NCBI GenBank assembly: GCA_944472155.2
Contig: OX235271.1
Coordinates: 93,447,256 to 93,511,255 of the forward strand
Origin: Trichobilharzia szidati
Taxonomy: Eukaryota; Platyhelminthes; Trematoda; Strigeidida; Schistosomatidae
DNA length: 64,000 nucleotides
Reading direction: 5' to 3'
Shown: positions 21,900 to 31,878 of the stretch, in pieces
Layout of the letters: each line of letters begins with the position of its first letter
Position numbering within the stretch: the stretch's first letter is position 1
Translations under genes and position numbers: made by a program
Notes under the pieces: model-generated
Databases searched by the model: none
The model's input: the letters and a program-made list of their open reading frames with translations, nothing else
Told to the model about the DNA's origin: nothing

Positions 21900-22047
21900 T
21901 ATATCTGGCTAGCAAGCACAACTGGTTGATATGAATTTAATTGGTGGATGGTGACTAGCAGTGGAATCCAGGATGCGCATTTCGTCCTATTTGGAACTCG
22001 TCATCTGGATGTACCTGCATTTATCAGTGAGTGATAATGTTCCCACC
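21900..22047 (-). mobile_element. Smα-like SINE with near-complete hammerhead
   Basis: Minus strand from 22047: gtgggaacattatcactcac, then the hammerhead (22015-21961): left arm of stem I acatccag, core ATGACGA, stem II GTTCC/GGAC with one G-U pair, GAAA, stem III ATGCGCAT, then cleavage-site C and right arm ctggatt. Everything fits the known Smα ribozyme except core C3, which is A (plus-strand t at 22004). Confidence 0.8.
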
Positions 22048-22060
22048 GATATGAATGGTA

Positions 22061-22883
22061 TAAAACTACTCGTGTCAGTCAGTCAGTCAGTAGTCTATTG
22101 TTTTATGTAAACTGTTTAACCTGTTAAATTTATGTGGTAATCAGGATTCGAATGTCCTTTAAAGAGCCTAGTATCTATGAATTGAGAAATTGGATTTATT
22201 CAGTTGTCACCTATAAAATAATGTATTTTTTGACTTCTCTCAACGAGTACACGTACACTCTTTATACAATATAAAATATAATGAACTCAGCTTCTGTAGA
22301 GCTATTGACTGACATAAACACGATAAATAATAATTAACAGGAAATGTGAAATTACTTCCTGTCATAGTTTTTAGTAAATGATTTCAGTTTCAATAATTTA
22401 TAACACACTGACTTTCTGTGTCTTTCAAAAAAAATAAGCCCAACTACTTTTTTGTATTTATTCAAAAAGTTATGTAATCAATAGAAGGCAATAGTAGGCA
22501 AAATGCATTTTATTTGGAAATACTTCAATAGGCTTATTACAATATATGCGAAGAGCCAAAATATGATAAATTCATGTGATTCTTGTGATTCGTATCGCTG
22601 AGAAATAAGTTTAATTCTGATTGATGGTGTCTAGCCTAGCCTTTTATTCAGTTTAAGTCAGTCTGTCGTTATTTATGAGTGGTAAAGGGTGAATTCTCAT
22701 TATGTATTCATCGTCCAAAAATAATTTATGAATTAGTTGATAAAAAAACCGTCCGGGCAACTTGAAAGTACTGCTGATGTTAGCTAAACATTTGGTAGTC
22801 TTGAAAGCGATAAGCGCAACTTTTTGGTAATTTTAGATTTAACAACATATGGGATTTACTGTAGTAATCCGCTTGTATTTGAC
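22061..22883. other. AT-rich stretch, nothing recognised
   Basis: A short (cagt)n run lies near 22076-22092. Nothing else is seen. Confidence 0.55.
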
Positions 22884-22908
22884 TAAAAGTTAGTTTAGAC
22901 CAACACAT

Positions 22909-22952
22909 TTAAGCGAACAATATTGTTTTCAATTAGATCTCATCAGGCTTAA
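22909..22952 (-). ncRNA. Hammerhead ribozyme in PLE-F1 left repeat
   Basis: Minus strand: TTAAGC (stem I), CTGATGA (22946-22940), a weak stem II in GATCTAATT (three pairs with a CTA loop, one of them G-U), GAA, palindromic stem III AACAATATTGTT, cleavage-site C (22915), then GCTTAA closing stem I. All conserved core bases are present. A loopless palindromic stem III implies that two RNA copies may need to pair. Confidence 0.75.
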
Positions 22953-23201
22953 CTCTAATATACATAAGTTTACAAATAAAAATTCAAATATAAACCAATC
23001 ATGGTGTTTTATCTATAGGATAATAAGATGGTGAATATAAATTGTGCAATTAGTCATAATAATAGTAATAATAATAATGGTCTTATCAATAATAAGGATG
23101 AAAAAGTGAGGCAATCTGTGATAACACGAATAATGAAAAACAGCATGATTAAACAAACAAATGTTCAGGTGGAAGTAGTCGATAAAGGCTAGTAAAAACA
23201 A

Positions 23202-23486
23202 ATGAACCAACGTGTTAGTGAACATCTCCCATCGTGGTTTGGCAAAGGACAGACAAAAACAATCCGTAGCTCAATTTTGTCACATTTAATTGATAGTGGT
23301 CATGTAGTGGAGAAAACGAGAGCCTTCAAAGTAATTCATCGTATCCCACCGAATCTTTCCAATAGACTTCGTATTCGTCTACTGCACACAGCTGAGGCGA
23401 TAGGCATTCGAACTATTAAACCTAAACTATGCATTCAAAAGAAGTTCGTACAGCCATTATCCCTCCCTTGGCCTATTAAGACATAA
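23202..23486 (+). pseudogene. PLE GIY-YIG endonuclease C-terminus
   Basis: An open frame of 94 codons beginning exactly at the edge of the inverted repeat. It reads NQRVSEHLPSWFGKG, then SILSHLIDSGHVVEKT with AFKVIHRIPP, then AEAIGIRTIKPKLCIQKKFV and LPW near the end. The EHLPxW, SxLxHLxxxGH, AEAIxIRxxKPxLCxQK and final LPW blocks are the signature of the end of Penelope-like ORFs. No stop or frameshift occurs in this piece. Upstream RT and the YIG motif are missing because the copy is 5'-truncated. Confidence 0.85.
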
Positions 23487-23616
23487 CCAACTAATGACTT
23501 CTACACCACCCCTTGTTTATATTTTCAACCCCTTTCTTATCATCCCTTAATCTTATCACATCTTCATTATAAACGTGTTTCATTTACTTCCCTTACAATC
23601 TAACATTACTTAATCG

Positions 23617-23921
23617 GTTCATTTGTTTTTACTAGCCTTTATCGACTACTTCCACCTGAACATTTGTTTGTTTAATCATGCTGGTTTTCATTATTCGTGT
23701 TATCACAGATTGCCTCACTTTTTCATCCTTATTATTGATAAGACCATTATTATTATTATTATCATTACTATTATTATGACTAATTGCACAATTTATATTC
23801 ACCATCTTATTATCCTATAGACAAAACACCATGATTGGTTTATATTTGAATTTTTATTTGTAAACTTATGTATATTAGAGTTAAGCCTGATGAGATCTAA
23901 TTGAAAACAATATTGTTCGCT
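23617..23921 (+). repeat. PLE-F terminal repeat, plus orientation
   Basis: Begins gttcatttgtttttactagc and ends in the hammerhead. It contains a variable ATT-type microsatellite near 23749-23777. It matches 22909-23207 inverted and 30823-31128 in direct orientation. Confidence 0.85.
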
Positions 23922-23924
23922 TAA
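23881..23924 (+). ncRNA. Hammerhead ribozyme in PLE-F1 right repeat
   Basis: TTAAGC stem I, CTGATGA at 23887-23893, weak stem II GATCTAATT, GAA at 23903-23905, palindromic stem III, C at 23918, GCTTAA at 23919-23924. The predicted cut is between 23918 and 23919, only a few bases from the end of the element where the target duplication starts. Confidence 0.75.
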
Positions 23925-24056
23925 AAGTTAGTTACCTTGCTTGCATTGTTATTCATCTAAATAATTCATAGAGCACACAATGTATGTGAACACCTGATTA
24001 TTTGTTCATTATTTACTTGGCTAAATCAAAGGCTCAATGCTGAATAGACCTAGGTA

Positions 24057-24349
24057 ATACACTGATTGGTCATTAAAGTGTAATCCGTATTATGTGTCTA
24101 GTCCTTGATGTCGATACTTACTGAACTCAGGCAATCGAATTTTCAATGTGATCATTATTGAATAAATATTAGATGGCCACACGTAGCGGTGGGAAACCCG
24201 CAAGTGAGGTCACGAGCTTTCTAGCGCTCACTAGTTAGGAGAATGTGCTACCTCAACGGAATTGATACCTCCTCATAGATTCGAGTTCGACTTTTAGAAT
24301 TCATTAAGCGACAACATATTGGTTATCTTCAAACAACCAATCAGTGTAT
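24057..24349. mobile_element. Possible small TIR element
   Basis: A 14-base inverted repeat, atacactgattggt at 24057-24070 and accaatcagtgtat at 24336-24349, brackets about 290 bases with a small hairpin (gcggtgggaaacccgc). If the ends are CACTG...CAGTG there would be a TA on each side. No transposase frame is inside. It could be a MITE-like element or a coincidence. Confidence 0.35.
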
Positions 24350-25627
24350 CCAGTACAGTCCTACAAGATGTCTTGACAACTCTCTGGTAACATTCTTGAC
24401 TACAGCACTGGGTAAATCAGGTTTGAATATGTGAAAATGTAGTCGTTCTTTTAATGACTCTTCAGTTAAATTTAATTGCTTCATAATGTTGATGTTCCCA
24501 GTAAAGCGGAAAGGTACATACAACTGCTTTAAATGTGCTGAATATTGTGAATAACTAACTGTTTAGGAAAATATTTATCTGGATTTCGCATCCCTTTTTA
24601 ACAGGGCTGAGACTTACTATTCTAAAGTGTGAAGTAAGACACAGGATACGTTCGACTTTTTCTTGAGCAATTAAACATTAATTTTTATTACGGAAATAAT
24701 ATCGTGAGTTGAATTTAACTCTCTGTAAATTTCTCTACTCATTTATGTATACTATTGACCTGAAAAATCTTATGACTCAGAATGACTCAAGCTTTGAACA
24801 AAAGTTGTGAAAATCGTAATACATGTTAAAACAAATCTTAATGTGTTCTATACTGTTAGTCATAATAATGTCACATATCAAAGGGTGATGAGTAATTACT
24901 TCGATGATTTATCTAGAATGTACAACACTTTAAACTGTCATTCACTGGAAAGTTAATTGAGAAGGAGGCCGTTGTGAACTTAAATCTTCGCTGATGTTGA
25001 AAGTTTGCTGCTAGTTTAAGAGTGAATTGCCTGTGCAAACACATTCAGAATATTTTTTATTTGGAAATTGTAAGTTTTACATTTGGGTGTTAAGATTTTA
25101 ATAAATTACATCTGGCCATACTAATTTAATTTCTAAAATTAAGTGACACAACACAGAATACGTAAATGAGATCACTCGACAGGTCCTTCAGACATAATGA
25201 CAGGATGCATTAGACAGTCCAGTGAATCGACTCCAAATAGTCTGTCTACTCCAAGAGCAATAACAAGCTGAACATCTGATGGAGTGCCTTGGCATATGAT
25301 TGAAAAGAGTATCAGTGAAACATCAAAAATTAAATACAGACGGCCCCTACGATGCCATATGGATCGTCCGGTGGTTCGTGTGTAGTAGTTTCCCTTAAGT
25401 ACATTTCCCTCATAGAATCAGCATCACCACAGAAAAAAATGATGAAGCCTTTGGTAATTTACATCACTGCAAGAATAGTTGCATCTAGGCACAAAGTTTC
25501 ATTTCTCTACAGGTGTTCATAGTTGCACTAGCTTTGGAGCTACCACGTCATCTAAATCACCTTCATCAAGGAGAGGGGTTGCATTCCTGTCCCAATGCCT
25601 CAATGGTATGTGATATCACCCTGTAAT
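24350..25627. other. Mostly AT-rich, no gene recognised
   Basis: A minus frame 24523-24341 (contains LNLTEESLKERLHFHIFKPD) is smooth in codon use but unknown; it ends inside the inverted repeat at 24336-24349. From 25200 to 25620 the base mix is less AT-rich but has no open frame. Confidence 0.4.
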
Positions 25628-25752
25628 GTGAAGGCCCTTAATTCTATCATTGTTGGGGTCATGGGTGAGTGCCTCTGAGGAGTCCCAAAACAAGCGTGAA
25701 ACACCTATCCAGCACTCTAGTTTTCATTAGTTCTCTGACTGAAGTCTATCTG
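25628..25752 (+). mobile_element. Degenerate Thr-HHR SINE hammerhead and tail
   Basis: Plus strand: ctctgaggagtcccaaaac, then gtgaaacacctatccagcac and the tail tagttctctgactgaagtc follow the order of the family. Core and stem II are damaged. Confidence 0.55.
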
Positions 25753-25869
25753 TGAAAAATCTTGAGATCCTGGTAAATCGAATCATTTGGGTTCGTCAAA
25801 ACTCAGAATAACTGAGCTATTTAAGATAATAGTAGCACGCTTGATTTCATATACTTTCTGATTGGATCG

Positions 25870-26815
25870 TATTATTATTATTCCCTTGAGTTCTGAGTGG
25901 AACTTAGGGCTTCAACAGCACATCTCCATATTATCCTGTTCTCTGTAGCCTTTTTATCTGGACCTGCATTCACTCCTCGGCCTTCATCTCCCCTTTCACA
26001 CGACCTCCACTACGTCACCCCCCAACATCCAACTCGTCGTTTCCCATTTGGGCTGCCGGCGGTCCCTTCAGTGTGTAGCCAATCCTTCTCCGTTTCCTTT
26101 TGCATACTTGTTAAGCAGTAGGTTCTTGACCGCTTCATTCCCAGGCTCTATTTTTGCTTATCCTTTTTAGTCATCCGATCTTCAGTGGGGAGAGAAAGCA
26201 GATGTTGATAAATGGCTGCAGCAGCCTGTTTCATATGCTTTCCGTAACGCACAATGTAAGTTTGTGACCCATATAGAAAATGTGACTTAAGATTGACGAA
26301 TTTTATTCCTAATGCTGAGGGCGGCAGATTCCCAGACTGATTTTTGAGTGATGAAGGTTTGTTTTGCCTTTCCGATTCTGGTTTTGATATCCACATCCGT
26401 GCTGTAGCCTGCAGTTGAAAAGATGTTTCTTAGATAAGTGAAGGAAGTGACCTCTTTCGAATTTCTCCAGTTGATAGTAACTGGTGCTTGTTGTTGTGTG
26501 GTGGGTTATCTTCATCACCTCCGTCTTCTATGTGTTCACTTGAAGCCCTATCTTTGCTTCTTTTTCTGGAGGTGTTGGTCTTCGCCTGTGGATCTCCAAG
26601 TTTATGTCACATTAGACAGAAAGCATCCTTAAAGTCTTCTTATCGGTCGAACCGATCCATGTCTTCTCTCTCCCTAAGAGTCTGTCGCATGATCCAGTCC
26701 ACCACAATTATAAATACCGTCGGTGATAATAGAGAGCATTGTCTCACTTCTGTCTTCATTTTGGAGGCTTCTCTGGGTTTTCCGTTGTGGATCACTTAAC
26801 ACTGTACTGCAAGAT
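25870..26815 (-). pseudogene. RTE-like LINE, longest 3' fragment
   Basis: Minus strand, about 950 bases, the longest LINE copy here. The 5' part reads as reverse transcriptase upstream of the catalytic box (RVCRMIQSTT in another frame; the CGGLDHATDS-like segment corresponds to the VDWIM region), followed by C-terminal blocks and the terminus cttgagttctgagtggaac near 25884-25902. Many stops and shifts are present. It belongs to a subfamily other than the one at 5.7/60 kb. Confidence 0.75.
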
Positions 26816-28309
26816 AATATAATTCACAATACCACTATTTTTTATTTCTTCATTATTTATCTTATGATAATTGAAAGTTCAACAATATAAACATCAATGA
26901 AGTTATATTAGCGGACTGATTCAAATATAAACTTTATTACTTTCTGCATGAAATGAACATAAATTTGTTTAGTTTTTCATAAATTTAAGTTTTTTGAATG
27001 ATTGTGAAGAACGAAATTGACTGATTTTAATACAAAATTTTGAACAATCCCTTTAACCTCTGAAATATTGGACATTGAATACGATTACATTTTACAGCAT
27101 GCGCCACTATATACTTAGCCTTTTTTCTGAAGTAGTTAAAAGAATTTTGTTATCATAAAATCTGATGCAATAATCAGTTTTGCTTGATATTTTAGTAGAT
27201 TTTTTGATTATATATATATATCATATAATATAATATAAACGGTTCCAGATATCGTGCTGTAAGTAATATTTATGTAAATGAAATATAGTCAGAAATTCAT
27301 TCGCTTTTACGATATGGATGAATACAAAACACTTCCTTAATTATCATCTCACATGATTACGTCAAATTACGATGATGATAAAACTGAATTTTGCTCCTGT
27401 TCTAGGAAAAGGCGTTTCCTCTAGATAAACTAAACTTACCTAAAATACTCCTAATATAAACATTCCTGTGAATACTAGTAGTCAGTAAGCGCATATATAT
27501 ATATATATAATTATTGTAGTCTAAAGCAGTCACTAAATACGCTGACACAAGTAAGAAAACCATGGGAAGGTGAGCGGATTTGTTTAGGAGAATAAAATGA
27601 ATATAACTAACATTTTGTGCTGTTTTGTGATATTTTTGTGAAAAAGTGAATTTATCTTAGGGGAAGAAGTTAAGGTTACTTTTATATTGTGCTTTCTTAG
27701 TGTATGCTACGAGGCATATGGTTTCTTGGTTGATTTCTTCATGGGTCGACATCACCGTTAAAGAACCACTGAGCACTAAGGTACAATAAACGAAAATATC
27801 TTATCCTCGTTCGAGACTGTTCAGAAGTTCATTCAGCTCGTAACAAAACCAAATTGAAAATAACTTGATTCTTTACTAAGCCAACATAAAATTTGGTTTG
27901 TTTGTCCAGCATCTAGTGATAAAATTCAATCACATTAAGGAAAATTTCGTCGACTAACTGAACAACTTAATCTCACTATCTTTGAACACAGCACTGGATA
28001 ACTCGAGGTTGTATCTCATAGGTAGTGAAAACATTGCAGTAATAAAGATTTTAAGCTTTTGATGAAAATGTCACCTAGTTTATTTCCTTCTAGCTTCGAT
28101 AACTGATTATTGATTTTTCATCACCATGCTAGATGAATTCATCAACTCTTACTTACCTCTTGTGACTACTTCCTTAAGGGTCAAGATCTAAACAAAATCA
28201 ACCTTTTCAATAAATTTCTATTATCTAGTAAGTGTTATTCTATTCTACATAAACTTCAAATGTTATGTTCATTCAATGATCTTGGTCCTGAATTTTCGAT
28301 TCTCAGGTA
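26816..28309. other. AT-rich stretch with TA microsatellites
   Basis: TA runs near 27212 and 27492-27508. A few words near 27725-27785 (cttggttgatttcttcatgg, ttaaagaaccactgagc) could be a very decayed Thr-HHR SINE tail. Confidence 0.45.
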
Positions 28310-28515
28310 TTTGATTGGTTGGAGGATATCATCATGAGCTGAAATTATTCAGAGAACCATTTGAAAACCTGGAATTACTGGACAGCTGTTTGGTCCTAGA
28401 TTGGGACTTTTCAGCACAATACGTACTCATCAGGGTTCGAACCCAGGACCTTCTGGTTACAAGGCTAGCGAGCTTGTAGACCACTAATCCACTGGGATTT
28501 GGTTGATGTTAAGTT
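28310..28515 (-). mobile_element. Thr-HHR SINE
   Basis: Minus-strand tail, hammerhead and head, with B box cagggttcgaaccc at 28430-28443 and accttctggttacaaggcta. The hammerhead is damaged: CTGAAAA for CTGAAGA and CAA for GAA. Confidence 0.75.
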
Positions 28516-28544
28516 ACATCACGAATCAACTTAAGTTTGAGAAC

Positions 28545-28640
28545 TGAAAACTAGCGTGTACTGGGCAGCTGTTTCGTCCTGGTTTGCGGCTCTTCAGCAC
28601 TATATATCTTTAACCCCATCGAGGGTCGAAATCAAGATGC
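28545..28640 (-). mobile_element. Second, short Thr-HHR SINE piece
   Basis: Minus strand, hammerhead only plus part of the head (ctgggcagctgtttcgtcc, gcggctcttcagc). The core CTGAAGA and GAAA are intact, but stem II has changed on one side only (GCCG opposite GGAC) and position 16.1 has changed, so folding is doubtful. Confidence 0.6.
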
Positions 28641-29719
28641 AAATGTGCATAATCATATGACCAAGTGTAAATTATCGCGCAGAAATTCTCGATATTTGCA
28701 GAAGCAATTACATTAAAATATTCAGTAACATGGATCAAAGCGAATCACAATGGAAAATATACTAATCTGGTATCTTTTTTTACAGTTTGAGGTAAAAGTA
28801 CTCGGCATATTGCTAGACTAATTATTAATAAATTGATATGTGAACAAAGTCCGACGTATATAAACAATACGACAATTTACTGTGTGCAATCAAATCATTT
28901 GTCAGTATCAGCTTAATTTCTCTTTGTTTATATTGTATTCGCTCTTCACTGATTCTGTTTATATTAGACTGAAACTCATTACTGACATGTTGCACGATGT
29001 ATACATAAACATATAGACAAATGTTAACCTTCATATATTACGTAAGGGCGTGTAACATAAAGTAAGCGAGCTTTTTGGGTAAAAAGTTGGTTGCTTGAAG
29101 AAAATATAACATTCGTAATAGATATGAAATGAAGAAAATGTATTACATGGTCTACTAATGGATTTGCTCAAACATGACAACAGTGTTTATGGTAGGCAGT
29201 GAGTGATAGGGGGAACGCTTAATCCAACTTGTGCTTAAGCAAAACGGATTTTCGATTCCACCTACTTTATAAAAAATATTCTACCCAAGTAAGGCAGTTA
29301 TCATTTCGATTTCGTGGAGAAATCAGTTGCGCGAGTAATACGTACATATTTCATGTCATATAATAAGTGAATAATACCTGTGAAATTCGAGAAAACAACC
29401 TAGATTTCACAGTACGCTTTTACCTTTAGGTTTAAAATATAAGGCTTAAAAGTTGCAGCTTCATTGTAAGCTAACCTGCTATTTTGTCCAATAATGAATG
29501 ATAGCGAAATGAGGCCTATATTGTGTTCTTCCCTTTTCACATAGCAAAGCAGTCAATTATGGAAATTTTTAGCAAACATTCCCTGTTTAGAACTAAAAAC
29601 AGGATTTCAAATTAGACATTTTCATTAGTTTCGCAATTTTCTATAATATTTCACAAAATAACACTATAATTCAGTTTTGTACAAACCTCTTTCTTCATAC
29701 ACCTATTCCCCTTTATGAA
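28641..29719. other. AT-rich stretch, nothing recognised
   Basis: No supported feature. Confidence 0.5.
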
Positions 29720-30102
29720 TTAAAGCTAAAGATTACGCAATCAAATGAAAGAGGGAGAGAATAAAGAAATCCAGTGACCAGTGCAAGAAAAGACTGATAA
29801 CTGCTTACTTCTGAATACATAAATCGGGTTTAAGACGTTTGGTCGAGATCGCTTCGGCAAACTTGAGAATTGAGCTTTTTTGTCTATTGATAATTTTAAA
29901 AGAATTTGCGATATCCACCTTTAAAATTATCATTAGACAAAAAGCTCAATTCTATTCAAGTTTGCCGAAGCGATCTCGACCAAACGTCTTAAACCCGATT
30001 TATGTATTCAGAAATAAGCAGTTATCAGTCTTTTCTTGCTCTGGTAACTGGATTTCTTTATTCTCTCCCTCTCACATTTGATTACGTAATCTTTGGCTTT
30101 AA
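29720..30102. repeat. Long hairpin: 180-base inverted repeat from a PLE end
   Basis: 29720-29900 is the near-exact reverse complement of 29921-30102, separated by about 20 bases. Shared words include ggtcgagatcgcttcggc and taaatcgggtttaagacg. The arms contain the PLE ORF end, readable on the plus strand from 29961 (FAEAISTKRLKPDLCIQK, then a stop). Transcription through it would give a double-stranded RNA hairpin of about 180 base pairs. Confidence 0.85.
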
Positions 30103-30520
30103 CCCCGCCTCCCTTTGATATACTGTAATTTTGCTTGTCTATATTCAAAACCCTCCCATCCTTCCTTATTTCCCATCTCCTTCGTACTTTTATGATATTT
30201 ATTTAAACTCTGAATATCTGTCCACTTCACCTTTATGTAACTTTTAAGATTTGACCTAGTTTATTTATTGAATTGTCTACATATACACATATTACTACCT
30301 TTGTTATTCTTATCGACACCTGCATAAACCTAATTATCAATATTTTGTTATCATTATAATCATCGTTATTAACTACGTTCAAAACATTTACCACATTATT
30401 ATTATTTGATCCACAAAATCACCGTCATTGCTTAAAAATTTTTATATACAGATCTATGTAAATTAGAGTAGAGCCTGAAAAAGATCTAATTGAAAGCAAT
30501 ATTGTTCGCTTATATGTCTT
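29961..30520 (+). mobile_element. Penelope-like element 3' end (PLE-F2)
   Basis: The endonuclease C-terminus FAEAI...KRLKPDLCIQK (29961-30014) is followed by a premature stop and then by 3' UTR and a terminal repeat diverged from PLE-F1, ending at a decayed hammerhead (30468-30513: CTGAAAAA for CTGATGA; GAA, a palindrome-like stem III and GCTTA kept). An inverted partner of its coding end forms the hairpin at 29720-30102. Confidence 0.7.
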
Positions 30521-30822
30521 GTTTCAATGATTTGAGTTGATTTCAGTAATTGTTACCCAATTTATTTGTTACTCATCATCTTACGTAACCCTCGTCTTTA
30601 TTACGTAACTTCCTTACCCTTGTTTGCATACATTTACTCTGTTTAAACTTGAACTCCCTGTGCAAAAATTATATAAGTGTAGTTTTATGAGCACTGTTCA
30701 CTAAGTCCGGAACCTCCTGTCAACTGACATCGTGTAAAGTTTGCAAGTATGCTAAAACATTTTTCTACATAAACTTAATATTATTAATAGACGTTTTCAT
30801 CTTCTATTACTCAATCGCATGG
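30521..30822. other. Unassigned stretch between two PLE repeats
   Basis: It may be internal PLE sequence; no coding motif can be read. Confidence 0.4.
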
Positions 30823-31144
30823 TTTACTAGCCTTTATCGACTACTTCCACCTGAACATTTGTTTGTTTAATCATGCTGTCTTTCATTATTCGTGTTATCA
30901 CAGATTGCCTCACTTTTTCATCCTTATTATTGATAAGACCATTATTATAATTACTATCATTATTATCACTACTATTATTATGACTAATTGCACAATTTCT
31001 ATTCACCATCGTATTATCCTATAGACTAAACATCATGATTGGTTTATATTTGAATTTTTATTTGTCAACTTATGTATATCAGAGTTAAGCCTGATGAGAT
31101 CTAATTGAAAACAATATTGTTCGCTTAAATGTGTTGTTCTAAAT
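30823..31144 (+). repeat. PLE-F terminal repeat with hammerhead
   Basis: Nearly identical to 23617-23921 (tcgactacttccacctgaac, then gtgttatcacagattgcc), including the central ATT-type microsatellite of different length. After the hammerhead it continues aaatgtgttgttcta, which also occurs inverted just outside the left hammerhead of PLE-F1. No endonuclease sequence is attached, so it is a solo or truncated repeat. Confidence 0.85.
31085..31128 (+). ncRNA. Hammerhead ribozyme in PLE-F repeat
   Basis: The third intact-looking copy: TTAAGC at 31085-31090, CTGATGA at 31091-31097, GATCTAATT, GAA at 31107-31109, stem III palindrome, C at 31122, GCTTAA. Identical in core and stems to the two in PLE-F1. 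Confidence 0.75.
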
Positions 31145-31667
31145 TTTACTATGGGAATATTTAATATAAACTTAATTACTTAATAGGGCTGTGAGCAGCT
31201 AATGAGAGGCTAACGAAATAAATGATGGTACCATATTATTCTACAACAACTGTTGTTCTTACTTTCATAGTATGAATATGTAACGAAAATAATATGCATG
31301 CATATTAATAAACAACCTCTATTATGTCATGCAAGTAACTAGCAAACGGTAAATCAGGTATTATATTGTTAATGTCGACTTAAATATGTTAGTGTTATTG
31401 GTATAATGATCATGGTTGTGGTATAATTTATTGCTCATAACCTTGATGTGGGCATGGGCGATAAATTGTGCCTGAAACGTCATCAGTAAATGAATAATAT
31501 TGCATCATTTTTTTATTCTATTATGGGATTATACTCTACCAAATCACCCAAGTTCTGTTCCTGCATTAAATGTATTCGCCTACAGAAAACTCCGTCATTA
31601 GATTATTGCTGTTCCGAAGTTAACCTCACAGAATCTGGGGGATCACCAAATTTTAAAAAATGTTTTT
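31145..31667. other. AT-rich stretch, nothing recognised
   Basis: No feature seen. Confidence 0.5.
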
Positions 31668-31878
31668 ATTCCTTTACTATCCAATGGAACATAGGGCTTC
31701 AAGCTACTGGCTTGAAGTTTCGGTACCAGTGGTGTCCTTTTTACGGGATGGGGTTGCTAGCCTCATGCCCAACCTTCCCTCTTTACCGTCTATTACAAGC
31801 TTAGGGACGTAGATGAGTGCTTCGGCCGGGGGTCGAACCCCAGACCACATGCGTGGTTGGCGAGCCACCGACGCCAAA
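31668..31878 (-). mobile_element. tRNA-Gly-derived SINE
   Basis: Minus strand: terminus ttactatccaatggaacatag, middle gttgctagcctcatgcc, head with B box equivalent gggtcgaacccc at 31831-31842 and cacatgcgtggttggcg. The acceptor-like end is cgacgcc, slightly truncated. Confidence 0.85.

Larger units (their letters stand above)
22884..23933 (+). mobile_element. Penelope-like element with inverted terminal repeats (PLE-F1)
   Basis: A 5'-truncated PLE about 1 kb long. It is flanked by an identical 12-base target duplication, taaaagttagtt, at 22884-22895 and 23922-23933. Inside it has a minus-oriented terminal repeat (22909-23207), an endonuclease C-terminus (23202-23486), a short 3' UTR and a plus-oriented terminal repeat (23617-23921). 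Each repeat carries a hammerhead at its outer end. The inverted repeats match almost base for base over about 300 bases. The near identity of the arms and the exact duplication suggest a fairly recent insertion. The reverse transcriptase domain is absent, so the copy cannot move itself. Confidence 0.85.

Noticed and set aside
24341..24523. Smooth minus-strand frame (LNLTEESLKERLHFHIFKPD) as a gene
   Set aside because: No splice sites or known motif. A vague similarity to 27950-28000 is too short to rely on, and the frame runs into the candidate TIR.
27720..27830. Another Thr-HHR SINE tail
   Set aside because: Only a few words match and hammerhead parts are absent.
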